Assembly: GCA_905199445.1 (NCBI GenBank)
Contig: CAJKGK010000002.1
Coordinates: 112,480 to 176,479 of the forward strand
Direction: 5' to 3'
DNA length: 64,000 bases
DNA from: an uncultured Lachnospiraceae bacterium
GTDB taxonomy: Bacteria; Bacillota; Clostridia; Lachnospirales; Lachnospiraceae
Part shown: piece after piece, positions 24,627 to 34,300 of the stretch
How positions within the stretch are numbered: position 1 is the first letter of the stretch
How the letters are laid out: the number at the start of each line of letters is the position of its first letter
Notes under the pieces: generated by a model
Seen by the model: the letters and a program-made list of their open reading frames with translations, nothing else
Database searches by the model: none
What the model was told of the DNA's origin: nothing
Program-made: the position numbers and the translations under genes

Positions 24627-26018
24627 CTATTCGTGTCTTAACGCATCAATCGGATTAAGATTGGCTGCTTTGACTGAAGGCAGTAATCCGAAAATGATAC
24701 CGATGATAACCGAGAACAGTACGGAACCTACAATCGCCGTGGCGCTGATGGCCACAGGTGTGGAGGAGATCTTTGAGATGACCTCCGCAAGGATAATTCC
24801 TGCAATAATTCCGATGATTCCGCCAAGACTGGTAAGTACGGCGGCTTCTGTCAAAAACTGGGCAAGAATTTTATTCTTTGGAGCACCGATAGCCTTTTTC
24901 AGACCGATTTCCTGGGTACGCTCAGTAACAGAAACAAGCATAATGTTCATAACGCCAATACCGCCCACCAGAAGGGAAATACTGGCAATCCAGATTAACT
25001 GGCTGTTGGTGGCTGCGCTAAGTTCCTGAAGGTTTTTGGCAGTTTCCAATATATCAGTGGCTTTGTATTTAAAACCATTGATTGTATCCGAAAGGCTGCC
25101 GGAGGAACCGTCGGAAACAGAAGCCTCGCCTTCCATTCCCATATTCATGCTCATATCACCGTTCATTGTAAGATTGCTGTCCCCGCCCTGTGTCATGCTG
25201 CTGTCGGAGGCCAGAGATGTGATGCCAATAAATTCGTTAATTGCTTTTTCAGCTTTCTGTCCGGCTTTGCTCATGGCATCCGTATTTGTTGCCTTAATGA
25301 CAACATTCGGGCGTTCATCGTAGAAGAAAAGGATGGGCCATGTGGTGTTTGGAATATAAATTTTACTTTCCTGATAACCCATGTACTGCTGATAATCTTC
25401 GATGGAGTTAATGACAGGCTTAAAGGTAGAAGCCTTATCTACCGTTCCAATGACGATATAGGGTTCGCCTTGAATCTCTATGGTCTTTCCAATTGGATCC
25501 TCATCGGGGAACATGGTTGCGACAGCATCTTTGTCAAGAATGGCTACTTTTCTGAATTCATCATAGTCTGCCTGGACAAAGGTACGGCCCTGGGTGGGGA
25601 TATAGCCGCAGGTATCAAAATAGTTGCTGTCAATGCCATAGATCTGAATACTGGAATAGTTGGTATTTTTGTAGTAAAGGTTATCCACATAGCTTCTGAA
25701 CTGGTAGTATGAAACATTTTCGATTTCATCCATTTCCAGAAGTTCCTGGCGCAGCTCCTCATTGAGGGTCGGAATAAATGTGGGAATATTGTTATATTCA
25801 TATTGGGTGTACGGAGAACCGTTTTCACTGAGTTTAATATCTATGGTATTATTGCCGGCACCAACCAGATTTTGCTTGATCTGTTCATTGGTACCTTTGA
25901 TGGTGGACACGATGGCAATGATTGATGCAATGCCTATGATAATACCCAGCATTGTCAGGAAGGAGCGCATCTTATGGGACCATACACCCTGAAATGAAAG
26001 TCTTATATTTTCTAACAT
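24627..26018 (-). CDS. MacB-type ABC transporter permease (FtsX family) with a Met/Gly-rich insert
   Basis: 463 residues. The N-terminal helix (about 17-40, following the conserved WSHKMRSFLTMLGIIIG) and three C-terminal helices (about 341-365, 388-412 and 425-448) enclose a MacB periplasmic-core-like domain. It ends NPIDALRHE, as expected for MacB permeases. Residues 274-298 form an unusual stretch rich in Met, Gly, Asp and Ser (TMNGDMSMNMGMEG) just before the return to the membrane. Last gene of the four-gene exporter operon, 9 bp after the large adaptor, with a GGAGG-type ribosome site. The substrate is unknown. Confidence 0.9.
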   Translation of the reverse strand: MLENIRLSFQGVWSHKMRSFLTMLGIIIGIASIIAIVSTIKGTNEQIKQNLVGAGNNTIDIKLSENGSPYTQYEYNNIPTFIPTLNEELRQELLEMDEIENVSYYQFRSYVDNLYYKNTNYSSIQIYGIDSNYFDTCGYIPTQGRTFVQADYDEFRKVAILDKDAVATMFPDEDPIGKTIEIQGEPYIVIGTVDKASTFKPVINSIEDYQQYMGYQESKIYIPNTTWPILFFYDERPNVVIKATNTDAMSKAGQKAEKAINEFIGITSLASDSSMTQGGDSNLTMNGDMSMNMGMEGEASVSDGSSGSLSDTINGFKYKATDILETAKNLQELSAATNSQLIWIASISLLVGGIGVMNIMLVSVTERTQEIGLKKAIGAPKNKILAQFLTEAAVLTSLGGIIGIIAGIILAEVISKISSTPVAISATAIVGSVLFSVIIGIIFGLLPSVKAANLNPIDALRHE

Positions 26019-26027
26019 GGCTACCTC

Positions 26028-28487
26028 CTAATAAAATACTTCTGTATTGACTTTTGTTTTCAGGCCTTCCTTAATATCTTTGTCATATGGGAAGGCAAGG
26101 TAATCGGAATCTGTGATGGAACCGTCCTTGATTTCAATAAAGTTGGAATACAGTAATTTTCCTGTTTCAACATAAACTTTTTCAAGTTTTCCGTTTTCGT
26201 CGGCTTTATAGACATAGGATTTTCCGTCTTCATCCCGAACGTAAGCCTTAACAATAAATATATTCCCCAGATCGCCCATGGAAATGGCTGAACTGTTGGA
26301 GGATATGGAAACATTTTCGTTTTCCGTAAGGCCTTCCGGATTATCGATATAGGCGATAAACGGATAATTTGAGGAGTTTGGATTATACCCATAGCTGTAG
26401 CCGTTGCTGCTGGCCGGATATGGGGAGATTTCACGGATGGTTGCGGTAAATGTTGTACCTGTTCTCCAGGAACTTGCGCTGATTGTATCTCCGATCTTAA
26501 GTTTTCCCAGCTCCAGTTCATTGATGCTGCCTTTTAAGTAGAGACCTTCTGTGTTGCCTACGACCATAAAAGGATCCGAGGAGGAAAGCTCTTCGGCAGG
26601 GTCTTTTAATGTTGTGATGACACCGTTAAGGGTGCTGGTGACGGTGGCGTTATCCAGTTTTCGCTGGATTTTTTCAAGATCCAGAACGGCCTGTTTGCGC
26701 TGAACCTGAAGCTTTGAAAGATTCAGTTGTTCATCTGTCAGCAATTTTTTGATTTCATCGGCTGTATAGCTGGGGCCGGTAATGCCGCCGCCGTCAATAC
26801 CGCCGTCAATACCTCCGTCTATGCCGCCGTTGCCATCAGATGGCGTATTGAGTGTAAGGCCGTTGGTAATAAATTCAGACAGTGTTGTAGGTTCTCCGTC
26901 TTCCGGCGGGGCTTCCAGTTTTCGGCCGTCCAATGTAATCCAGCTGGCCTGGCCTTCGCCGCGGAGAATGACAACAAGCCCCTGTTCCCGAATGCGATTA
27001 ATGAATTCTTTGGTAATCAATGTTTCTTCGGTACAAAGAATTTCATAAACATCGTGATGATCCGGAGAATGGTCAAGCACTGTATCACCGGTTAATTGGT
27101 CTACAGGCACCTCGTTCAGTTCATTTTCATTGGCAATGAAATCGGCGATCGCTGTTGCGATGGAAGTTACATAAGGTAATCTTAATGTTTCGCCGTCCAG
27201 GGAGAGTACTTTTTGCAGATCTTCCAGGACAAGGTCAGCCTTAAGCGGCTTTAGGGATTCGTCCTGTGTGCCGTCAGCTCTGCGCCCGCACAAAATATAT
27301 ATGAGAGAAGGATCAATCTGTGTGGATGTATTGCAGAGAATTTTCAGCGGTTTATCTGTAACCCGTGCCAGAGGGTATTGATCGAAAAATTCCTTGCCAA
27401 TGATCTCAGGAATTTCCACGGTCAGCTGACCATTTTGGGAGAACAGGGTCTCAAGCCGTGTATCCACTGTATTGGCATAAGGCCGTTCAAGTTTCTTGCC
27501 ATCCAGGTGAATATATTTATTCATATCTTCAAGAAGAAGAATCACATCGCGCTGCCGTGCCCAATCGGGTTTTTCGCCGGTTTGAGGATCTTCGGGAATC
27601 TCTGTACCATCAGGATTTTTGCCTCTGATCATGTTGATAAATTCTGGTGTAATAACGGTATCTTTATTACATGGAATACGTATCTGGGCATCGGGATCAT
27701 TGGGATTTTCGTATTTGCTAAAATCGAAATGCTCATCAAGTGTTGCTTCCGGCTCTTGCTTTGGCGGCTCTGTTTCTGGGACAGACTCGGACTCTCCCGG
27801 GGCCTGTGTATCTGATGGATTTGATTCTGTCTGGGGCGGGGCCGTTTCCGGGGGATTTGTCTCTGGCGGATTTGTCTCCGGCGCACTTGTCTGAGGTGCG
27901 TCAGTTTCCGGGGGATTTGTCTCGGATGAATTCGACTGTGCCGTATCGTCCTGACCCTGGCTTGTTTCTTCAGATAAGGCCTGATTTTCATTTGGAACTG
28001 CAGAGGCCGTCATAATTCTGCTATTAGCGGAAGGGTTAGCCTTTGCTTCCGGCTGCGGTGCGCTGCCGCCAAGCCCTAGTCCGGAAGGAACAACCCCTTT
28101 TTTCAGACTGTTAATATTTTCCTGGGTCTGGTTGATCTTTATGTCAATGCCCTGAAGCTCCATCTGTTTTGTCTCCAGATCCAGTTCAATCAGCTGGGTA
28201 TCATACTGAATCAGAGGTGTTCCCACGGTAACAGTATCCCCCTGCTGAACATAAATTTCCTTGATTGTCTGGTCCTGCTGCAGGTAGATCGTCTGGCTTA
28301 CATCCGAGGTGACAAGCCCCTCAGAACCTCCGAAATTGTCGGTATCATAGGTTGATATATTGCTTACCGGTACAACACCGATTGTCTTTTTGGAGGACTG
28401 AAACTGTGTAACAGCAAAGACACTTCCGCCAATCAGGCAGACAATCAGAATGACGCATACAGGTATAATAATTTTTTTGTTTTTCAT
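26028..28487 (-). CDS. Large HlyD/MacA-type membrane-fusion adaptor with a 430-residue insertion
   Basis: 819 residues, about twice the usual adaptor. An N-terminal anchor (7-28) is followed by the first half of a lipoyl-like domain (VQQGDTVTVGTPLIQYDTQLIELD), and the second half resumes near residue 574 (SKLQVQRKQAVLDLEKIQRKLDNATVTSTLNGVI), then a beta-barrel and C-terminal domain. Between them lie a Pro/Glu/Thr-rich linker (about 170-250), three copies of an unrecognised module (about 270-356, 384-458, 484-547), and a Gly/Ile/Asp repeat linker (553-570). The start overlaps the ATPase stop (ATGA), so translation is coupled. I do not know a described adaptor with these modules. Confidence 0.82.
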   Translation of the reverse strand: MKNKKIIIPVCVILIVCLIGGSVFAVTQFQSSKKTIGVVPVSNISTYDTDNFGGSEGLVTSDVSQTIYLQQDQTIKEIYVQQGDTVTVGTPLIQYDTQLIELDLETKQMELQGIDIKINQTQENINSLKKGVVPSGLGLGGSAPQPEAKANPSANSRIMTASAVPNENQALSEETSQGQDDTAQSNSSETNPPETDAPQTSAPETNPPETNPPETAPPQTESNPSDTQAPGESESVPETEPPKQEPEATLDEHFDFSKYENPNDPDAQIRIPCNKDTVITPEFINMIRGKNPDGTEIPEDPQTGEKPDWARQRDVILLLEDMNKYIHLDGKKLERPYANTVDTRLETLFSQNGQLTVEIPEIIGKEFFDQYPLARVTDKPLKILCNTSTQIDPSLIYILCGRRADGTQDESLKPLKADLVLEDLQKVLSLDGETLRLPYVTSIATAIADFIANENELNEVPVDQLTGDTVLDHSPDHHDVYEILCTEETLITKEFINRIREQGLVVILRGEGQASWITLDGRKLEAPPEDGEPTTLSEFITNGLTLNTPSDGNGGIDGGIDGGIDGGGITGPSYTADEIKKLLTDEQLNLSKLQVQRKQAVLDLEKIQRKLDNATVTSTLNGVITTLKDPAEELSSSDPFMVVGNTEGLYLKGSINELELGKLKIGDTISASSWRTGTTFTATIREISPYPASSNGYSYGYNPNSSNYPFIAYIDNPEGLTENENVSISSNSSAISMGDLGNIFIVKAYVRDEDGKSYVYKADENGKLEKVYVETGKLLYSNFIEIKDGSITDSDYLAFPYDKDIKEGLKTKVNTEVFY

Positions 28488-29272
28488 TCAGCTGCCTCCT
28501 TTTGGGATGACGCTTGGGCATCGGATTGTGCGGATTCGTGTCCGGTGTCCGGAGCAAATGCATCGAGATCCGGCTGCCTGTGCGCATGTAATCCCGTATG
28601 GTTTAAATCCGGGACAATGATTCCGTCTCGAATCATGATTTTACGCTGGGCAAATTCTGCAATATCGGAATCATGGGTAATCATAACAATTGTAACGCCT
28701 TCGTCATTAAGTTTTTGGAATAAATCCATAATCTGCTGTCCTGATTTTGAGTCCAAGGCGCCTGTGGGTTCGTCGGCCAGAAGAATTTTTGGATTATTAA
28801 CAATGGCCCGAGCGATAGCAACCCGCTGTTTCTGACCACCGGAAAGCTGTGTGGGCTTAAAATCAACCCGGTCTGCAAGCCCTACACGTTCCAGCGCCTT
28901 AAAAGCGCGTTCCCGACGTTCTTTTTTGGGAATACCGGCGTAGGAGAGGGGCAAACTTACATTTTCCAGTGCGCTTTGCCGGGGGAGCAGATGGAAGCTT
29001 TGAAATACAAAACCAATGCTTCTCAGTCGGACATCGGACATTTCTTTGTCTTTGTATTGCAGAATATCCTCACCGCCCAGAAAATACGCACCCGAAGTGG
29101 GACGATCCAGACAGCCGATAATATTCATCAATGTGGTTTTGCCTGAACCGGACGGTCCCATGATTGCCAGATATTCCCCCTCTTCAACAGACAGGGATAT
29201 ATCTTTTAATACAGGAACCGTCATCTTTCCCTGAAGGTAATCTTTATAAATATTTTTTAATTCAAGTATCAT
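28484..29272 (-). CDS. MacB/LolD-type ABC transporter ATPase
   Basis: 262 residues. Walker A GPSGSGKTT, signature LSGGQKQR, Walker B DEPTGALD and switch His in MITHDSD are intact. The last 35 residues (after DGIIVPDLNH) are a variable polar tail rich in Ala, Asp, Gln and Ser. Start ATG 29272 was preferred to a TTG at 29278 because GGGGG is seven bases upstream of the ATG. It lies between the two adaptor genes and is coupled to both: 2 bp from the stop of one and 4 bp overlapping the start of the other. It powers the FtsX-type permease at the end of the operon. Confidence 0.93.
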   Translation of the reverse strand: MILELKNIYKDYLQGKMTVPVLKDISLSVEEGEYLAIMGPSGSGKTTLMNIIGCLDRPTSGAYFLGGEDILQYKDKEMSDVRLRSIGFVFQSFHLLPRQSALENVSLPLSYAGIPKKERRERAFKALERVGLADRVDFKPTQLSGGQKQRVAIARAIVNNPKILLADEPTGALDSKSGQQIMDLFQKLNDEGVTIVMITHDSDIAEFAQRKIMIRDGIIVPDLNHTGLHAHRQPDLDAFAPDTGHESAQSDAQASSQKEAAE

Positions 29273-29274
29273 GC

Positions 29275-30795
29275 TCAAGCCCCCGTTTCACTGACTGCAT
29301 TGCCTTTGGCATCATCTACGGCACCGTCGGTGCCATCTACACTGCCTTCAGCACCGCCGGTGAGATCTACACTGCCTTCGGCACCGCCGGTGAGATCTAC
29401 ACTGCCTTCGGCATCACCGGTGAGATCTACACTGCCTTCGGCACCGCCGGTGAGATCCATACCGCCCTCGACACCGTCCTCTGCACCATCGATCATATCT
29501 GTGCTGCCTTCAGCGCCGTCCATGCCGTCCATACCGCTATCCATACCGCCGTCTTCGCCATTCATGCCGTCGGAGGAATTGGTATGGGTACCGTCATTCA
29601 GGACACAGCTCATGCCTTCATGAAGAAGATTGCCGGGGAAGGCAATGTATTCTTCTGGGGTAAGACCGGAGAGAATTTCATAGGCATCCAGAGATGCATC
29701 GTAATTACCAAGTTCAATTTTACGTTTTTCCAGTTTATTTTTGTCATTGGCAACCCATACATAGGCATCGTTTTCTTCCAGAATCAGATACATGGAGCTA
29801 AGCCACAATCCGTCCTTTGGTGTGTCCTGACCATGATCCAGTTCAATGAAAACGTGCTGACCCATCATCAGACCGTCAGCATTATCAAGGGCAACATAAA
29901 AGGCATAGTTTGAAGAGGTCTGGCCGCTTTCGCCGGCATTGGAACCGCCGCCGGATACAATCACGCCGCCGCCGTTGCTGTTATTGTCACTATATGTATT
30001 CTTTGTGTCAATCAGACTGATGGTTCCTTTCCAGGTTGTCTCGTCGATACGGGAACGGACAATCACCGGCTGTCCCTCGCTCAGTGTCCAAACATTTTGT
30101 TCATTGACCTTGCCTTTGATTCTGTAGTCGCCCAGAGCCATAATGGTCATAAAAGGAAGTTCGTTGCCGGAATTATAATCATAGCCGCCATTTTCGTTGA
30201 TTGCTTTAACAAGACCTGAAATGTCGCTGGTGACAATAGCGCTGTCGATTTCTTTTTGTTTTTTTTCAATCTCGGCTTCCTTGCTCTGTTTATTGTATTC
30301 GGCCCGCTTGGCATTAATCTGAGCGGACTGAATCTGTGTGGTATAGCTTAACTGCTCACTGGCAGGTGCTTTGGCTTTTTCCTTCTGAAGCTCGCTGATC
30401 TGATTATACAATCCTGTAATTTCGTTGGACAGGCTTTCAAGATCAATTTTGGCCTGAGCCAGCTCCAGTGCGGTTTCTTCTGTATCGTACTCAAACAGGG
30501 GTGTTCCTACAGAAACCTCCTGACCCACTTCCACATAGATTTCCTTGATTTTTTTGTCTGAGTTTTTTTTGTAGTCCTTAGTTTCCTGGGATTCTACAAC
30601 GCCTGTGAACCGATTTTGAACGCCGGTGGCACCGCCCACACCGGTAACGGCAGCTACAGAGTCCACATAGGCCACTTCATCCGGGCTGGAACTGTCATGA
30701 TTTCTGAATACGAAAAAATAAAGAAGACCGGCTGCGATGATCACAACGCCGACCACGATGCAGATGATGGTTATCATCTTCTGTTTTTTGTTCAT
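29275..30795 (-). CDS. HlyD/MacA-type membrane-fusion adaptor with repetitive acidic C-terminal tail
   Basis: 506 residues. Membrane anchor at 9-30, lipoyl-like half (VEVGQEVSVGTPLFEYDTEE), a coiled-coil hairpin (about 110-190, LESLSNEITGLYNQISELQKEKAK and RAEYNKQSKEAEIEKKQKEI), then barrel domains. The last 90 residues are low-complexity, rich in Gly, Asp, Glu and Met, and include four tandem copies of the decapeptide DLTGGAEGSV. First gene of the exporter operon; AAGGAGGA precedes ATG 30795. Having a second, unlike adaptor in the same operon is unusual. Confidence 0.87.
   Translation of the reverse strand: MNKKQKMITIICIVVGVVIIAAGLLYFFVFRNHDSSSPDEVAYVDSVAAVTGVGGATGVQNRFTGVVESQETKDYKKNSDKKIKEIYVEVGQEVSVGTPLFEYDTEETALELAQAKIDLESLSNEITGLYNQISELQKEKAKAPASEQLSYTTQIQSAQINAKRAEYNKQSKEAEIEKKQKEIDSAIVTSDISGLVKAINENGGYDYNSGNELPFMTIMALGDYRIKGKVNEQNVWTLSEGQPVIVRSRIDETTWKGTISLIDTKNTYSDNNSNGGGVIVSGGGSNAGESGQTSSNYAFYVALDNADGLMMGQHVFIELDHGQDTPKDGLWLSSMYLILEENDAYVWVANDKNKLEKRKIELGNYDASLDAYEILSGLTPEEYIAFPGNLLHEGMSCVLNDGTHTNSSDGMNGEDGGMDSGMDGMDGAEGSTDMIDGAEDGVEGGMDLTGGAEGSVDLTGDAEGSVDLTGGAEGSVDLTGGAEGSVDGTDGAVDDAKGNAVSETGA
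29341..29460 (-). repeat. Four tandem 30-bp repeats inside the first adaptor gene
   Basis: Exact 30-bp units at 29341-29370, 29371-29400, 29401-29430 and 29431-29460, differing at one or two bases each (third unit GCATCACCGG instead of GCACCGCCGG; first unit TTCAGC for TTCGGC). Degenerate copies flank them. Being a multiple of three, the unit can change copy number without breaking the frame. It encodes DLTGGAEGSV on the minus strand. Confidence 0.95.
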
Positions 30796-30958
30796 TCGAT
30801 AAATCCTCCTTCAATAACATAGAATCAAAAAATATCATTTATAGTATATCATAAATATGTATAGAAACTGTTTAAAGATATCCGATCAAATCTTACATTT
30901 TTATTACAGATATAAGGAAAACAGAGACTTTTTGGGGATATTTTATGAAAAACGGAGA

Positions 30959-30987
30959 TTGACATGAAATTTAATCTATATTATCAT
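30959..30987 (+). promoter_or_regulatory. Promoter of the ileS T-box transcript
   Basis: Perfect TTGACA (30959-30964), 17-bp spacer, TATCAT (30982-30987). The stretch 30796-30958 between the divergent exporter operon and this promoter is AT-rich and holds no gene that I can support. Confidence 0.75.
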
Positions 30988-31009
30988 AAAAGTACATTTG
31001 AAAATATAA

Positions 31010-31257
31010 TGATACCGTTATTAAAAACATTGATGGAGACAGTAGCGTTAATTCAAAGTCACAGAGAGCCGGGGGCGGTGGGAGCCGGTACCATTAGATT
31101 AACAGCGAAGATCACTCCGGAGTTGCAGGCTGAAGTTTTCATACAGTAAGCCTCGCCGGTTTTTCACCGTTACAGAAACGCATATGCTGGTATGTTGATC
31201 AGGTGGTTAAACGAAGCTGCTTTGCTTTCGTCCTTTTCAGGGCGGAAGCTTTTTTTG
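31010..31257 (+). ncRNA. T-box leader (isoleucine) of ileS
   Basis: Stem I elements AGAGAGCC-GGGGG and GGTGGGAGCCGG are present, and the specifier codon is ATC (31111-31113) in the context GCGAAG-ATC-ACTCC, reading isoleucine. Stem III (GCCGG-TTTTT-CACCG region) is followed by the T-box sequence AGGTGGTTAAACG (31201-31213). A terminator GCTTTCGTCC (31224-31233) with GGGCGGAAGC (31240-31249) and T8 follows. Uncharged tRNA-Ile would stabilise the antiterminator and turn on ileS. The 5' boundary is approximate. Confidence 0.9.
31224..31257 (+). terminator. Conditional terminator of the ileS T-box
   Basis: A ten-pair stem including G-U pairs, loop TTTTCA, then eight T. It is mutually exclusive with the antiterminator that uses the T-box sequence at 31201-31213. 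Confidence 0.85.
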
Positions 31258-31339
31258 TTCCAGAGGGCACCGGCCATACTGCGGCGAAGAGGCATGACGC
31301 TGCCCACGGTGGATTTGATGTTAAAAGGAGGAAAAACAG

Positions 31340-34300
31340 GTGTACGAAAAAGTAACCACGAATCTTAACTTTGTTGAGAGAGAAAAAAATATCGAAAAGT
31401 TTTGGAGCGATCATCAGATTTTCGAGAAGAGTATTGAATCCAAGGCTTCCTGTCCTGAGTTTACATTTTATGATGGGCCGCCAACAGCCAACGGCAAGCC
31501 TCATATCGGTCATGTTCTGACCCGTGTCATTAAGGACATGATTCCCAGATATAAAACGATGAAGGGGTATCAGGTTCCCCGTAAGGCTGGCTGGGATACC
31601 CATGGTCTCCCGGTAGAGCTGGAAGTTGAGAAAATGCTTGGATTGGACGGTAAGGAGCAGATTGAACAGTATGGTCTTGAGCCGTTTATTGAACATTGTA
31701 AGGAAAGCGTATGGAAATATAAGGGGATGTGGGAAGATTTCTCTGAAACCGTTGGCTTCTGGGCTGATATGGATCATCCCTATGTAACCTATCATAATGA
31801 TTTTATTGAGTCTGAGTGGTGGGCTTTGAAAAAAATCTGGGAAAAAGGGCTCTTATATAAAGGCTATAAAATTGTTCCTTATTGCCCAAGATGCGGCACA
31901 CCGCTGTCCAGTCATGAAGTCGCACAGGGCTATAAAGATGTGAAAGAGCGTTCTGCAGTTGTCCGTTTTAAGGTCAAGGGTGAGGATGCCTATATTCTTG
32001 CGTGGACAACAACACCATGGACACTGCCATCCAACGTGGCTCTTTGTGTAAATCCCGATGAAACCTATGTAAAAGTTAAAAAGGGTGATTACACTTATTA
32101 TATGGCAGAAGCCCTTCTGGATGCTATTTTGGTGGAAGATTATGAAGTCCTTGAGCACTATCAGGGCAAAGAACTTGAGTATAAGGAATATGAGCCTTTA
32201 TTCCCGTTTGTTGAGTTAAAGAAAAAAGCTTACTACGTAACCTGTGATACCTATGTTACATTGACAGACGGTACTGGTGTTGTTCATATTGCCCCTGCTT
32301 TTGGTGAAGATGACTCTAATGTGGGCCGCAAATACGATCTGCCGTTTTTGCAGCTGGTGGACGGCAAAGGTGAAATGACAGCCGAGACACCATGGGCCGG
32401 CGTTTTCTGCAAAAAGGCGGATCCTATGGTTCTTGAGGATCTGGATCAGCGCGGCCTGTTGTTTTCAGCGCCAAAGTTTGAGCACAGTTATCCACATTGC
32501 TGGAGATGTGATACACCGCTGATTTATTATGCAAGAGAGTCCTGGTTTATAAAAATGACTGCCGTTAAGGATGATCTGATCCGTAATAATCATACAATTA
32601 ACTGGATTCCGGAAAGTATCGGCAAAGGCCGTTTCGGCGACTGGCTTGAAAATGTTCAGGATTGGGGTATCAGCCGTAACCGTTACTGGGGAACACCGCT
32701 GAATATCTGGGAATGTGAATGCGGACATCAGCATGCCGTGGGCAGCATTGAGGAATTAAAGGCAATGTCTGATAACTGTCCGGATGATATTGAACTTCAC
32801 CGTCCGTATATTGACAGTGTGACAATCAAGTGCCCGCACTGCGGAAAGCAGATGCATCGTGTGCCTGAAGTGATTGACTGCTGGTTTGACTCCGGATCCA
32901 TGCCTTTTGCACAGCACCATTATCCGTTTGAAAATGAGGACCTGTTTAAAGCACAGTTCCCGGCAGATTTTATTTCCGAGGCTGTAGACCAGACAAGAGG
33001 ATGGTTCTATTCTCTGCTGGCTATTTCTACATTGATTTTCAACAAAGCACCGTACAAGAACGTTATTGTTCTGGGGCATGTGCAGGATGAAAACGGCCAG
33101 AAGATGAGCAAGTCCAAAGGAAATGCAGTGGATCCGTTTGATGCCCTTGAAACTTATGGCGCGGACGCTATCCGCTGGTATTTCTATATCAACAGTGCGC
33201 CATGGCTGCCCAACCGTTTCCATGGAAAAGCCGTGATGGAAGGACAGCGTAAGTTTATGGGAACGCTGTGGAATACCTACGCATTTTTTGTTCTTTATGC
33301 AAATATCGATAACTTTGATGCAACCCAATATACATTGGCGTATGACAAGCTTGGCGTGATGGACAAGTGGCTGTTATCTAAACTGAATTCAGTTGTAAAG
33401 GCTGTGGATGATGATCTGGGGGCTTATAAGATTCCGGAAGCCGCAAGGGCACTTCAGGAATTTGTGGATGATATGAGTAACTGGTATGTCCGCAGAAGCC
33501 GTGAACGTTTCTGGGCCAAAGGGATGGAACAGGATAAGATCAATGCCTATATGACCCTTTATACGGCTCTTGTGACGATCTGTAAGGCTGCAGCGCCTAT
33601 GATTCCGTTTATGACAGAGGATATTTATCAGAATCTTGTAAGAAGCATTGATAAGGAAGCTCCGGAAAGTATTCATCTGTGCGACTTCCCTCAGGTTCAT
33701 GAGGCGATGATTGATAAAGAACTGGAAGCAGATATGGATCTTGTCCTTCAGGTTGTTGTCCAGGGACGGGCCTGCAGAAATACAGCGAATATCAAAAACA
33801 GACAGCCTATTGGTCAGATGTATATTAAAGCGAATTTTGAACTTCCGGAATTCTTTAAGGCAATCATTGCCGATGAGCTTAATGTGAAAAAGGTGGACTT
33901 TACTGATGATGTCAGCGCCTTTACATCGTATACATTCAAACCTCAGCTGCGTACACTGGGACCGAAGTTTGGCAAAAAATTAGGTGCCATCCGTACAATG
34001 CTGTCTGAAATTGATGGCAACAGAGCCATGGATGAATTAAAGTGCACTGGACAGCTTGTACTTCATATTGACGGCGAGGACTGTGTTTTGTTTGAAGAAG
34101 ATCTGCTCATCGATGCTGCTCAGTCTGAGGGCTATATTTCAGATACTGACCGGGAGGTTACAGTTGTTCTTGATACTCAGCTGACGCCGCAGCTTCTTGA
34201 GGAAGGTTTTGTACGTGAAGTCATTTCTAAGATTCAGACAATGAGAAAAGAAGCGGGCTTTGAGGTTATGGATCATATTACTGTATATATCGATCACAGT

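Noticed and set aside
29341..29460. Direct repeats as a possible CRISPR array
   Set aside because: The units abut without spacers and lie in a coding frame; no cas genes are near.
29164..29913. Long plus-strand frame opposite the first adaptor gene, encoding a repeated EIYTAFGTAG peptide
   Set aside because: It exists because the 30-bp repeats are open on both strands. The minus-strand gene has the operon context, ribosome site and adaptor domains.
30964..31149. Open frame of 61 codons just before ileS
   Set aside because: It begins in the -35 of the T-box promoter and overlaps the T-box stems and specifier loop. The RNA structure explains the sequence; no ribosome site was seen.
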